Source: a virus. From it: DNA of 34,167 bases. The DNA is taken from the IMG/VR virus record IMGVR_UViG_3300025011_000120, positions 1 through 34,167 of that record; one strand, given 5' to 3'. The notes under the pieces are model-generated. The model was not told the origin of the DNA. It did no database searches and worked only from the letters and a program-made list of their open reading frames with translations. The translations under genes and the position numbers were made by a program. Below are positions 13,773 to 20,125 of the stretch, in pieces (the first letter of the stretch is position 1; each line of letters starts with the position of its first letter).

Positions 13773-15042
13773 AATCGTAGACCTCCCCTTGAATATCTGT
13801 ATATGGCATAGGATATTGAATTAATTTAGAGAGTAATTCTTCATATCTATCTTGGTCTGATACTACGCTAGGAAAGTACATAGATTGAACTTCTATTTCT
13901 TCATCCCAATCAAATATTGCTCTCCCTTTTGCTTTTTTAGGGATAAATGCTGCTTTTGAATTTCCTAAAACCATATTAGAATTTATTGGGTCTTTTACAC
14001 GGTATACAAGATTAGCGTCAAACATGGCTTTGAGTTCACTAAAGTTACCTATTTTGCCTAAACTATTTGCACTCGGCCTTTGAATCGCACCAATGCTAAA
14101 TATACCTTGTGAACGACCTTGATGAAGTAAGCGATTAAATGATTCATAAGCAGGAGAAGTAAACTCAGCCATCTCATCACAAATGACTACAATTGCTGGC
14201 ATTTTGTTACCTAACTTTAAGAATTCAGGGAAATTTCTAGCTCCAGTTTTACTAACAATTGGCGATCTTCTGTCATTCTCATCATTAACTTGTTTTAATA
14301 ATTTCTCAATATGTTGAGGTTCTTTTGCCCACATAGCACCATACTTTTCAAAATATTTAAATTCTCCTAGTTTTGGATCACATATTACTGGGATTACAGA
14401 AGGTTCTTTATCCATGCCTTTTATACTGTTTATTAGTAGCATTGTATAAATGGCTGTATGACTGAAATTTGACTTACCACTTCCCATCATTCCACAAACG
14501 AGCAATGTTAAAATCTCTGCTAAATCCTTTACAATAAATCCATTAATCGAATACCCAAAAGGAATAGGAATCATCATACCTTTTTTTAGATATGAAGTCG
14601 GGTCAAAATTATAAGGATACATTTTTGTTCTATTCACATTAGATATCGTCATATGAACCGCCATTCCATGTTGCTCAATTTGACAATTGCCTGTTTCTCC
14701 TAAAGAATCTGCAAATGTTTGTTCTAATTTTTTAAAATTTTCGAAATTTAATCCAGCAGGAAGATTAATTACAAAAAACCAAGTTTCATTATTATGTTCA
14801 TCTAAACTTTTAATCCTTTGGATTACTTCTTTAATACTTTTTGGTCTTCTTAATTTAGTTTGTTCTATTAAATTTTCATCTTTTGGGTTTACAAGATGTC
14901 TCTTGATAATTATCGGTCGATAATCTTCTCCATAATGAAACACAATTACATCGTAGACTTTTGCAGGAATCCCACCACCACGTTCTCTTCCTTTTTTCCA
15001 TTGTTTAATTGCAATATCATAAGCATCCAATTTTTTTGACAT
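13669..15042 (-). CDS. FtsK/SpoIIIE/TcpA-type DNA translocase ATPase
   Basis: 457 residues from ATG 15042 (AAGGTG upstream; the frame to 15081 would need a TTG without SD). Walker A GMMGSGKSNF lies near residue 182, Walker B IVVICDEMAEF near 285, and the sensor-like GAIQRPSA near 317. An N-terminal domain of about 170 residues carries no obvious membrane helix, unlike chromosomal FtsK. This matches the coupling or translocase ATPases of Gram-positive conjugative plasmids and phage-plasmids, which pump double-stranded DNA at the membrane. First gene of the minus operon with the winged-helix, membrane and M23 genes. Confidence 0.85.
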   Translation of the reverse strand: MSKKLDAYDIAIKQWKKGRERGGGIPAKVYDVIVFHYGEDYRPIIIKRHLVNPKDENLIEQTKLRRPKSIKEVIQRIKSLDEHNNETWFFVINLPAGLNFENFKKLEQTFADSLGETGNCQIEQHGMAVHMTISNVNRTKMYPYNFDPTSYLKKGMMIPIPFGYSINGFIVKDLAEILTLLVCGMMGSGKSNFSHTAIYTMLLINSIKGMDKEPSVIPVICDPKLGEFKYFEKYGAMWAKEPQHIEKLLKQVNDENDRRSPIVSKTGARNFPEFLKLGNKMPAIVVICDEMAEFTSPAYESFNRLLHQGRSQGIFSIGAIQRPSANSLGKIGNFSELKAMFDANLVYRVKDPINSNMVLGNSKAAFIPKKAKGRAIFDWDEEIEVQSMYFPSVVSDQDRYEELLSKLIQYPMPYTDIQGEVYDYESNKSYKGLLPRFKSIGTSRTLYLLEHNTNPFT

Positions 15043-15088
15043 AAATTCACCTTCTTTATAATGATTATGAATAATTAACAAAAGTGTG

Positions 15089-15136
15089 TATATACGTTTG
15101 CTAAAACCTTATTCAAACCGTTTGCCTATACAAACG
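15089..15136 (-). promoter_or_regulatory. Promoter of the FtsK operon with CAAACG operators
   Basis: Minus-strand TTGAAT (15111-15116), 16 nt, TATATA (15089-15094). CGTTTG/CAAACG sites occur at 15095-15100, 15119-15124 and 15131-15136. The last two form a 9-bp inverted repeat AACCGTTTG/CAAACGGTT (15116-15124, 15131-15139) overlapping the -35, so a repressor could block the promoter from both sides. Confidence 0.55.
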
Positions 15137-15200
15137 GTTAACAAGCTAAAAACCGCATGTAGCAAGGATTCTAAAATCAAAGAAGAGAAGGAGGAACAAT

Positions 15201-15230
15201 ATGACGACTGATATAATTGAATGTATGTGA
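15201..15230 (+). CDS. Micro-ORF MTTDIIECM
   Basis: Nine codons from ATG 15201, with a perfect AAGGAGG 6 nt upstream. It lies on the plus strand, divergent from the FtsK operon. The ribosome site is far better than expected by chance; function unknown. Confidence 0.4.
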   Translation: MTTDIIECM

Positions 15231-15244
15231 GGGGATAGCAGATA

Positions 15245-15289
15245 ATGTTTGGTAAATATTGCGAGCTTGTGATAAAAAGGATAAAGTAA
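15245..15289 (+). CDS. Micro-ORF of 14 residues
   Basis: MFGKYCELVIKRIK, from ATG 15245 with GAGGGGA about 10 nt upstream, directly after the 15201 micro-ORF and immediately before the hairpin at 15292. A cationic amphipathic peptide; expression is unproven. Confidence 0.3.
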   Translation: MFGKYCELVIKRIK

Positions 15290-15291
15290 AA

Positions 15292-15340
15292 TAAGGTAAT
15301 CTATAAATATCCCAAAATAAGGATACAATAGATTACCTTA
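15292..15340. terminator. Bidirectional terminator
   Basis: Perfect 12-bp stem TAAGGTAATCTA (15292-15303) with TAGATTACCTTA (15329-15340), with an inner TATCC/GGATA stem. T-rich on the minus strand after 15292 and AT-rich on the plus strand. Ends both the micro-ORF transcript and the minus-strand peptide gene. Confidence 0.65.
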
Positions 15341-15360
15341 ATATAATAAAAAATGTTTGA

Positions 15361-15447
15361 TTATTTGATTAGATTTAATAAACTCGCAGAACATGCAATC
15401 ACTAAGGATGATCCAGAAACAATACATATAACTCCTATCAATGCCAT
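15361..15447 (-). CDS. 28-residue hydrophobic membrane peptide, type I toxin-like
   Basis: ATG 15447 follows AAAGGAG by 10 nt; stop at 15361. The chain is one membrane helix (ALIGVICIVSGSSLVIACSA then LLNLIK) with two cysteines. Size, hydrophobic core and basic end resemble TxpA/BsrG-class toxins of type I toxin-antitoxin systems. A plus-strand transcript shares its terminator, leaving room for a 3'-overlapping antisense RNA. Its promoter overlaps the GTATAC repeats. A small phage regulatory or holin-like peptide is also possible. Confidence 0.5.
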   Translation of the reverse strand: MALIGVICIVSGSSLVIACSASLLNLIK

Positions 15448-15503
15448 AACTATTCAACTCCTTTGGAAATTATCATAAGTTTAATATCTCCAAAGAAAAG
15501 ATA

Positions 15504-15531
15504 AATATACATTTTAAGTATTGGTATACAA
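15504..15531 (-). promoter_or_regulatory. Promoter of the 28-residue peptide gene
   Basis: Minus-strand TTGTAT (15526-15531), 16 nt, TATATT (15504-15509). The -35 overlaps a GTATAC repeat. Confidence 0.5.
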
Positions 15532-15576
15532 AAAGTTTACCAGTATACAAAGGTATACTTATTAAAAGTAGTATAC
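15524..15576. repeat. Four GTATAC palindromes, candidate operator array
   Basis: Copies at 15524-15529, 15543-15548, 15553-15558 and 15571-15576, spaced 19, 10 and 18 bp, close to one or two helical turns. They span the -35 and upstream region of the peptide promoter. Confidence 0.55.
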
Positions 15577-15607
15577 CAAAAGAAAAAGCCCTGATTTTTC
15601 AGGGCTA
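15577..15607 (-). terminator. Intrinsic terminator on the minus strand
   Basis: AGCCCTGA/TCAGGGCT 8-bp stem (15588-15607) with a 4-nt loop, followed on the minus strand by TTTTTCTTTTGG. No convincing gene lies upstream on that strand; a 24-codon ORF at 15627-15701 has only a weak SD, so the terminated transcript may be non-coding. Confidence 0.65.
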
Positions 15608-15718
15608 AAAATTAATCGTCAAACATCTAATTCATTCTATATAATAACTTTCCTCATCCTCTAGTATTACTTTGTCCTGATTTTTAAAAAAATAATCACA
15701 TAACATTCTTCTAAAAAG

Positions 15719-15846
15719 TAGACATACTAATACAAATATACTTATCTTAATAAATAGACATACTTGTCCACATTAACAAACATACAATTGTAGACAAGTA
15801 TATATACTTACAACTGTAGATATATTTACACACAATCGTATACTTG
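15719..15846 (+). repeat. parC-like repeat array upstream of the partition operon
   Basis: ACAATTGTAGAC (15784), ACAACTGTAGAT (15810) and ACAATCGTATAC (15832) are degenerate direct repeats. TAGACATACT occurs at 15719 and 15755, and TATACTTG-type sites occur on both strands. A repeat cluster immediately before a parM-parR pair is the usual place for the centromere bound by ParR, which often also represses the operon. Confidence 0.5.
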
Positions 15847-15872
15847 CAATAGTACACAATGAATGATAAACT
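15844..15872 (+). promoter_or_regulatory. Possible parMR promoter
   Basis: TTGCAA (15844-15849), 17 nt, TAAACT (15867-15872), directly after the last repeat, so ParR bound there would cover it. Confidence 0.45.
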
Positions 15873-15909
15873 ACATTATATTGAAATATCATTTAAGGAG
15901 GCATTTATA

Positions 15910-16878
15910 ATGAACGAAGAGGTTATTTTAGGTCTTGATGCAGGAAATTCTTACTACAAAACCAGCGCAGGAATAGTTTTAAGAGCAAGAATTAAGTTCA
16001 ATACTGAGGGTGATGGTCTACTCAAAAGTAATACTTACCTAGTTAAAAAAGATGGTTTGAGCCATCTTGTAGGAGACCCAGAAGGTAAAACATACACCAA
16101 TCCAGATAAATACACCACAACTCATTTTGATTTGTGTACATTAACTGCTATTGCTTTAAGTTTTCCAAACTGTAAGGACATCAAAGTAAAATTAGTTGTT
16201 GGTACTCCTGCAGGGTACTATAAACAACACGCAACACTATATTTGGAAAAGTTACGAACTATGGGAGCACAAACAATTAATATTGGTGATGGCAGAGGCA
16301 ATATTAATATTGAAATCACTGATTCTATTTGTTACATTCAATCTGGAATAACTGATTCTCAAAAAGAAAAATTCGATTATCCCCTATTAGTTTTAGATTT
16401 TGGTGGTGGAACTTTAGACGCTTCATTGTGGCGCAAAGGTGATGATATTAACCCTGAAAATACTGAAGTAATTTTGGATTCAAAAGTTAGTTATACTCAA
16501 TTTGGTTTTGATCAAATATTAGAACAAATGACAACGACCTTTAATTCTAAAAATGGAACTAAATTTAAACCTCATGAATTATTGCAGTATCTCAAACGAT
16601 CAGAAATTACTTTGCGAAAACAAAGTTATGACTTGCAAAAAACAAAAGATGAAATTCTTGTAGATTATATCGATAATGTAATTTCTTCTTTGGAGCAAAC
16701 ATTTGATTTACAACAAGCATTAGAAACATGTGTCATGGGTGGCCCTGCTGAAATATTGTTACCTTATCTTAATATTAAACTTGATAATACAGCAAAATTA
16801 TCTAGTGAACATCCTCAATTAACTAATGCTTTAGCATATCTTGATGGAGGAAAACAATATTGGGATTTGGATGAGTAA
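15910..16878 (+). CDS. parM: ParM-like actin-family partition ATPase
   Basis: 322 residues from ATG 15910, preceded by AAGGAGG; the longer frame to 15859 lacks an SD. Actin-fold motifs appear in order: phosphate-1 VILGLDAGNSYYKTSAG (about 5-21), phosphate-2 LVLDFGGGTLDAS (about 160-172) and adenosine motif CVMGGPAEILLPYL (about 273-286). The length is normal for ParM/StbA relatives. It would polymerise into filaments that push or pull replicon copies attached through ParR and parC. A ParR-like gene follows 2 nt later. The exact subfamily (ParM, AlfA or another Alp class) needs a tree. Confidence 0.85.
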   Translation: MNEEVILGLDAGNSYYKTSAGIVLRARIKFNTEGDGLLKSNTYLVKKDGLSHLVGDPEGKTYTNPDKYTTTHFDLCTLTAIALSFPNCKDIKVKLVVGTPAGYYKQHATLYLEKLRTMGAQTINIGDGRGNINIEITDSICYIQSGITDSQKEKFDYPLLVLDFGGGTLDASLWRKGDDINPENTEVILDSKVSYTQFGFDQILEQMTTTFNSKNGTKFKPHELLQYLKRSEITLRKQSYDLQKTKDEILVDYIDNVISSLEQTFDLQQALETCVMGGPAEILLPYLNIKLDNTAKLSSEHPQLTNALAYLDGGKQYWDLDE

Positions 16879-16880
16879 CT

Positions 16881-17240
16881 ATGGGTAGCCTAAGAAAATA
16901 TGTTGGCACAAATCTTAGTTCAAAAAATGATACAATTTTAATTGATTATGTAAATCAAATGGAAGAACAAGGAATTTCTAATTCACAGTTGGTTAAAACT
17001 TGTTTAAAATTTTATATGGATTATTATCCAAAAAAACTTAAACTGGATGAATTTAATGAGAAAATTACTGATAATATTGTGTCAGGCAATATTAAGGTTT
17101 CTGTAAACAGTGTAAATCCAAGAAAGACTAGAAAGAAAAATGAAGTTGTTGTGGAGCCTGAGCAGTTTGAAGTGGTTATTCCTGATAAAAAGAAGGACAG
17201 TATTTTTATTAAAACTATGAATAATCTTATGTCCGAGTGA
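16881..17240 (+). CDS. parR: ParR-like ribbon-helix-helix adaptor
   Basis: 119 residues. Residues 5-50 fit a ribbon-helix-helix: strand RKYVGTNLSS, helix DTILIDYVNQMEEQG, helix SNSQLVKTCLKFYMDYY. The basic linker (NPRKTRKK) and acidic/basic tail end in SIFIKTMNNLMSE, the place where ParR tails contact the filament. The ATG starts 2 nt after the actin stop with little SD, implying translational coupling. Identity rests on fold pattern and position rather than residue identity. It should bind the repeats upstream of the operon. Confidence 0.7.
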   Translation: MGSLRKYVGTNLSSKNDTILIDYVNQMEEQGISNSQLVKTCLKFYMDYYPKKLKLDEFNEKITDNIVSGNIKVSVNSVNPRKTRKKNEVVVEPEQFEVVIPDKKKDSIFIKTMNNLMSE

Positions 17241-17261
17241 TTAATTTGATTTAATTTATAA

Positions 17262-17301
17262 AAACACTATCCAAAATTAACTGGATAGTGTTTATTTTTT
17301 T
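17262..17301 (+). terminator. Terminator of the partition operon
   Basis: 12-bp stem AAACACTATCCA (17262-17273) with TGGATAGTGTTT (17282-17293), then ATTTTTTTC. Confidence 0.88.
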
Positions 17302-17372
17302 CGCTTATTTCATCCGACCCGAACACATAAACATTTTGTCAAAAAAGATATATACATGTTGATAACTTTTTA

Positions 17373-17381
17373 TGCTATAAT
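17373..17381 (+). promoter_or_regulatory. Extended -10 promoter for the replication leader
   Basis: TG-C-TATAAT at 17373-17381; no good -35. Transcription from about 17388 would pass an SD-like AGAAGGAG (17407-17414) that has no usable start codon nearby. Confidence 0.55.
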
Positions 17382-17461
17382 ATTCCTGTGGATAATTTAA
17401 TTTATTAGAAGGAGAATTGTATCAACCTGTCGAATATATAACTTAATCAAATTAACTCAAT

Positions 17462-17544
17462 AAAATGCAAAAACACCTGACCTCTTGCAAAGATCAAGTG
17501 TTTTCTGGCAAAATGTTCTCACCAACATTAAGCTTTTAGTTCTT
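17462..17544 (-). ncRNA. Candidate countertranscript RNA (copy-number control)
   Basis: A minus-strand RNA of about 80 nt is predicted from the promoter at 17551-17579 to a hairpin AAAACAC/GTGTTTT (17498-17504 with 17470-17476) followed by TGCATTTT. It is complementary to the plus-strand leader made from 17388, upstream of the attenuator-like terminator at 17614 and the replication gene at 17865. The same layout occurs in pIP501/pAMbeta1 and pT181 copy control. Confidence 0.6.
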
Positions 17545-17550
17545 AAAGAT

Positions 17551-17579
17551 ATTGTACCCTAAGTTTAAGATAGAATCAA
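17551..17579 (-). promoter_or_regulatory. Promoter of the countertranscript RNA
   Basis: Minus-strand TTGATT (17574-17579), exactly 17 nt, TACAAT (17551-17556). Confidence 0.7.
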
Positions 17580-17613
17580 GTATAAACTTAGTGAATAATT
17601 TAGTAAGATTGCT

Positions 17614-17660
17614 AAAGTTAGTAGTTGGTGCAGAGATGTACATGCTACTAACTTTTTTAT
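17614..17660 (+). terminator. Attenuator-type terminator in the rep leader
   Basis: Perfect 11-bp stem AAAGTTAGTAG (17614-17624) with CTACTAACTTT (17645-17655), then TTTTAT. No ORF ends just before it, so it interrupts a leader. Just upstream CTAAGTTTA/TAAACTTAG (17559-17567, 17583-17591) forms another hairpin and TTTAG/CTAAA (about 17599-17616) overlaps the terminator arm, giving possible alternative folds. Confidence 0.7.
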
Positions 17661-17698
17661 TGAGTAAGGTTATTAAAATTTAATAGGTAATGAAAAAA

Positions 17699-17818
17699 TC
17701 TCCTAGTTAGTGCTTGAGTTGTGGCGACACATCACTAAACTAGGAGACCCCTGAAGACTCGTATTGAATTCTTTAAGTCATTTTATCATGATTTTAAAAA
17801 TTTGTAAACAGTCTTCAG
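17699..17818 (+). other. Structured leader of the replication gene
   Basis: A long hairpin at 17699-17747 pairs TCTCCTAGTT-AGTG with CACTAAACTAGGAGA (one bulge) and is capped by TGTG-GCGA-CACA, a GNRA tetraloop. CTGAAGAC (17751-17758) and GTCTTCAG (17811-17818) form an outer inverted repeat. Between 17819 and 17864 CATTTT/AAAATG makes a small hairpin before the SD AGAAGG. These could be RNA control elements or part of the origin. Confidence 0.5.
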
Positions 17819-17864
17819 CATCGCTACGCTCATTTTTTGAAAATGCTGAAAGAAGGTTTTAATC

Positions 17865-18578
17865 ATGGATCTAATTATTCCTAACGAATTACCAATTGTT
17901 GTTCAACCTACTGTAGTTAATGTTTTTGGTCAGACCCAAGCTGAATTATTATCTCGTTTAAAATACTGGATGAATAGAGCAACTAAATATCGTGATGGTT
18001 TTCTATGGGTTTATAAGACTGTAAATGATTGGGCCTTAGAACTCAATAAATCAGTCAAGACGATTCAAAGAGCAATTAAGGATTTAGAGAATAAGAAAGT
18101 TCTTATCTCAGAACAATTTGAATCTAAAGATTGGTATCATGGAAAATCATATAGAATTGATTTAGATGTATTGTATAAATTATTAGGTGTGCCTAAACCT
18201 GTGGATAAAAAAAGACAAGATGTCCAAGAAGTTGAACAAAATGTCTCAATCATTACACCTATACCATCAATATCTAATTCTGTATGTATGGATTCTAAAA
18301 ATTATGATTGTCAAAAAGAAGAATTTTGGAAAGATGAAGATTGGCCTTTGGTGAAGATATTAGGTGATTGTCGAGTAGATCCAGATTCCAATTTCGGTGT
18401 AACAATAGGTAAAATCTGTAAGGAATTAAAAGTATCATCAGACCAATTGAAAGAAGCACTTTCAATATTATTTAATGCGAAATTTCATATTAAGAATCCA
18501 TTTGGTTTCGTTAAAAAAGTTCTTAGAGATTTTGTTTCAGGAGAAAGTGCCTATTTTAATTATCATTATCAATCATGA
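17865..18578 (+). CDS. Replication initiation-type winged-helix protein
   Basis: 237 residues. LLSRLKYWMNRATKYRDGFLWVYK followed by TVNDWALELNKSVKTIQRAIKDLENKKVLI is the winged helix found in phage and plasmid replication proteins (LxxxxYW...G..W...T...W). A flexible middle is followed by a DnaD-like C-terminal region (GKICKELKVSSDQLKEALSI...IKNPFGFVKKVLRDF). It would bind the origin and recruit host helicase loading. Position downstream of the antisense/attenuator leader and next to parMR supports the role. The next gene overlaps its end. Confidence 0.65.
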   Translation: MDLIIPNELPIVVQPTVVNVFGQTQAELLSRLKYWMNRATKYRDGFLWVYKTVNDWALELNKSVKTIQRAIKDLENKKVLISEQFESKDWYHGKSYRIDLDVLYKLLGVPKPVDKKRQDVQEVEQNVSIITPIPSISNSVCMDSKNYDCQKEEFWKDEDWPLVKILGDCRVDPDSNFGVTIGKICKELKVSSDQLKEALSILFNAKFHIKNPFGFVKKVLRDFVSGESAYFNYHYQS

Positions 18579-18592
18579 AAGGATATGTTGAA

Positions 18593-18811
18593 ATGCAAAG
18601 ACAAAAAACATGGGAACTTAAAGAATGTCAAGATTCATATCAAGAATTAATTGATTCAGTCGAATCAGAAGAAATTCAAGTAAGTGAAAGAATGAAAGTT
18701 ATTGCTAAAGAAATAGCAATAACTTCATATTTGAATAATTTAGAACCTAATTTAGAAAATTTCAAGAATAGAGTTGTTAGAGAAAATAGAGTTATGAATC
18801 ATAATTATTAG
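18593..18811 (+). CDS. Small helical protein following the replication gene
   Basis: 72 residues from ATG 18593 (AAAGG about 10 nt before); an in-frame ATG at 18575 overlaps the replication stop as ATGA and would add six residues by coupling. Acidic helix (SYQELIDSVESEEIQVSERM) then IAITSYLNNLEPNLENFKNR. Probably co-expressed with the replication protein; function unknown. Converges with the minus gene ending at 18827 with no clear terminator between. Confidence 0.6.
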   Translation: MQRQKTWELKECQDSYQELIDSVESEEIQVSERMKVIAKEIAITSYLNNLEPNLENFKNRVVRENRVMNHNY

Positions 18812-18826
18812 ATTTATTAATTAATA

Positions 18827-19198
18827 TCAACCCTCCACAATATCAATGAAAAATTCACCTTGACTATTACCTAATTTTCCATCCATTCGACCAAACAGCA
18901 ATTGTCCACCATTACTATATTTTACAGAACTAACATTTTCACCACAACATTCGCATTTCATATCCTTTGTCATAAATAATCCATCATGTGTGGCATCAGG
19001 AAACATATCTTTAATAATTTCATTAAATGTTATAATTACTTCTGCTTTTGCTTTTTCAATTGATGAGTAATATTCAGGTTTTGCAAAAACTCCAGATTCA
19101 TCTTCATTATTATTTAATTGCACTCCAAATCTCACTTGGTATTTGATGTTGTTAGTATTAGTGGTATTTTTACATTTGAATTGTTTAATTTTACTCAT
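18827..19198 (-). CDS. Hypothetical protein with CxCC motif
   Basis: 123 residues, ATG 19198 with AAGGAAA upstream. Beta-rich start (IKYQVRFGVQLNN), central helix (SIEKAKAEVIITFNEIIKDM), and CECCGENV near residue 82 that may bind metal. Last gene of the long minus-strand array. No family recognised. Confidence 0.6.
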   Translation of the reverse strand: MSKIKQFKCKNTTNTNNIKYQVRFGVQLNNNEDESGVFAKPEYYSSIEKAKAEVIITFNEIIKDMFPDATHDGLFMTKDMKCECCGENVSSVKYSNGGQLLFGRMDGKLGNSQGEFFIDIVEG

Positions 19199-19305
19199 TT
19201 TTTCCTTCTTTCATTGCTTTATTTTTATTATTAACATCCATTCTCACAAACTAAATACCTTTCTGATTCTCTTTTTGATCCCCCATATCTCCTCGTATTC
19301 CACCT

Positions 19306-19656
19306 TTAGAACAAGATTTCCTCTCGACATTCAGGACAAATTCCCTCTTGTTTGCAATATTTTTCATTTTCTGTTTCAAGATAGTCATAGAATGCATTTT
19401 CATCCAGTATTTCTATAATTGGTATTTCTTTATTAATAAACTTAATCCATATGTCATTTGAAACATCGTACTCAAGGAAGTTTTCAATGTCATTATCATC
19501 ATTGCTTTTATTGCGTTCAGATTTTTTAACATTATTTTTTAATGATTGATTATACATATAATCTGCATAATCATTGCATGGGAAATTACAAGAACTATTC
19601 TTTGCCCTATCGCACATATTACACATTTTATGTATTTCCTTATAATCTTCCTTCAT
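19306..19656 (-). CDS. Cysteine-rich hypothetical protein
   Basis: 116 residues, AAAGGAG before ATG 19656. The N-terminus has CNMCDRAKNSSCNFPCNDY and the C-terminus CPECREE, consistent with zinc binding at both ends around an acidic centre. The same architecture recurs in many genes of this array. Function unknown. Confidence 0.62.
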   Translation of the reverse strand: MKEDYKEIHKMCNMCDRAKNSSCNFPCNDYADYMYNQSLKNNVKKSERNKSNDDNDIENFLEYDVSNDIWIKFINKEIPIIEILDENAFYDYLETENEKYCKQEGICPECREEILF

Positions 19657-19694
19657 TTATTTCTCCTTTATTTATTATATAGTAATTTGTTTTA

Positions 19695-20122
19695 TTAAAT
19701 ATTTGGCAAGTAATAATCAACGATATATCTTACTGCTTCTTCTAATGTTTCGCATCTTTTTGTAATACACAATTCCATCCAAGGATGACTTTTATTTTTA
19801 CCAAATCCAATAACTGGCTTATCCCATACATCATGTGCCATACAAATTTCCATTGCAGTGCCAATACTATCAGAAAAATCAAGATTTACTATAGTTAAAT
19901 CGCTTCTTTTTACCATTTGTAAGTCAAATTTTTAACTTCTGATTCGGTATATGTATTTGGATTCATTTCAAAATTATAATATCCCACAGGATTGATTGTG
20001 TGTATTTGATTATCAGAAGATATTCTTAGTAATCTTTCTGCTTTTAATCTCCAAGAATTCATTTCTTCTAATGTTAGTCCACTCATTTTTCCTGCTATGT
20101 AAATGGTAAATTTATTATTCAT
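19695..20122 (-). CDS. Nucleoside 2-deoxyribosyltransferase-like protein encoded in two frames (-1 shift)
   Basis: Two overlapping frames make one enzyme. 20122-19910 (70 codons) begins TIYIAGKMSGLTLEEMN, the N-terminal substrate site, and stops after SEVKNLTYKW. 19916-19695 (73 codons) carries KRSDLTIVNLDFSDSIGTAMEI, the conserved catalytic-Glu half. The zero frame reads A AAT TTG at 19931-19925, a canonical X XXY YYZ slippery heptamer. A -1 slip there yields SEVKNLDLQMVKRSD, matching the family. The family exchanges bases on deoxynucleosides. It could be programmed shifting, an indel, or two-polypeptide expression, since an ATG overlaps the stop. It lies next to guanylate kinase and ThyX. 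Confidence 0.72.
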
Positions 20123-20125
20123 TTA

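Noticed and set aside
15146-15328. 60-codon minus-strand ORF in the control region
   Set aside because: It runs through the terminator hairpin, lacks an SD and its composition looks like translated AT-rich spacer; the plus-strand micro-ORFs have better ribosome sites.
15627-15701. 24-codon minus-strand ORF before the terminator at 15577
   Set aside because: Weak SD and no further support; kept only as a note under the terminator.
17407-17446. Short TTG-initiated peptide after AGAAGGAG in the rep leader
   Set aside because: The SD is only 2 nt from the TTG, too close for initiation; no alternative start codon.
19199-19305. 11- and 16-codon ORFs upstream of the 19198 gene
   Set aside because: SD too close or absent; no sequence features beyond low-complexity Lys/Asn.
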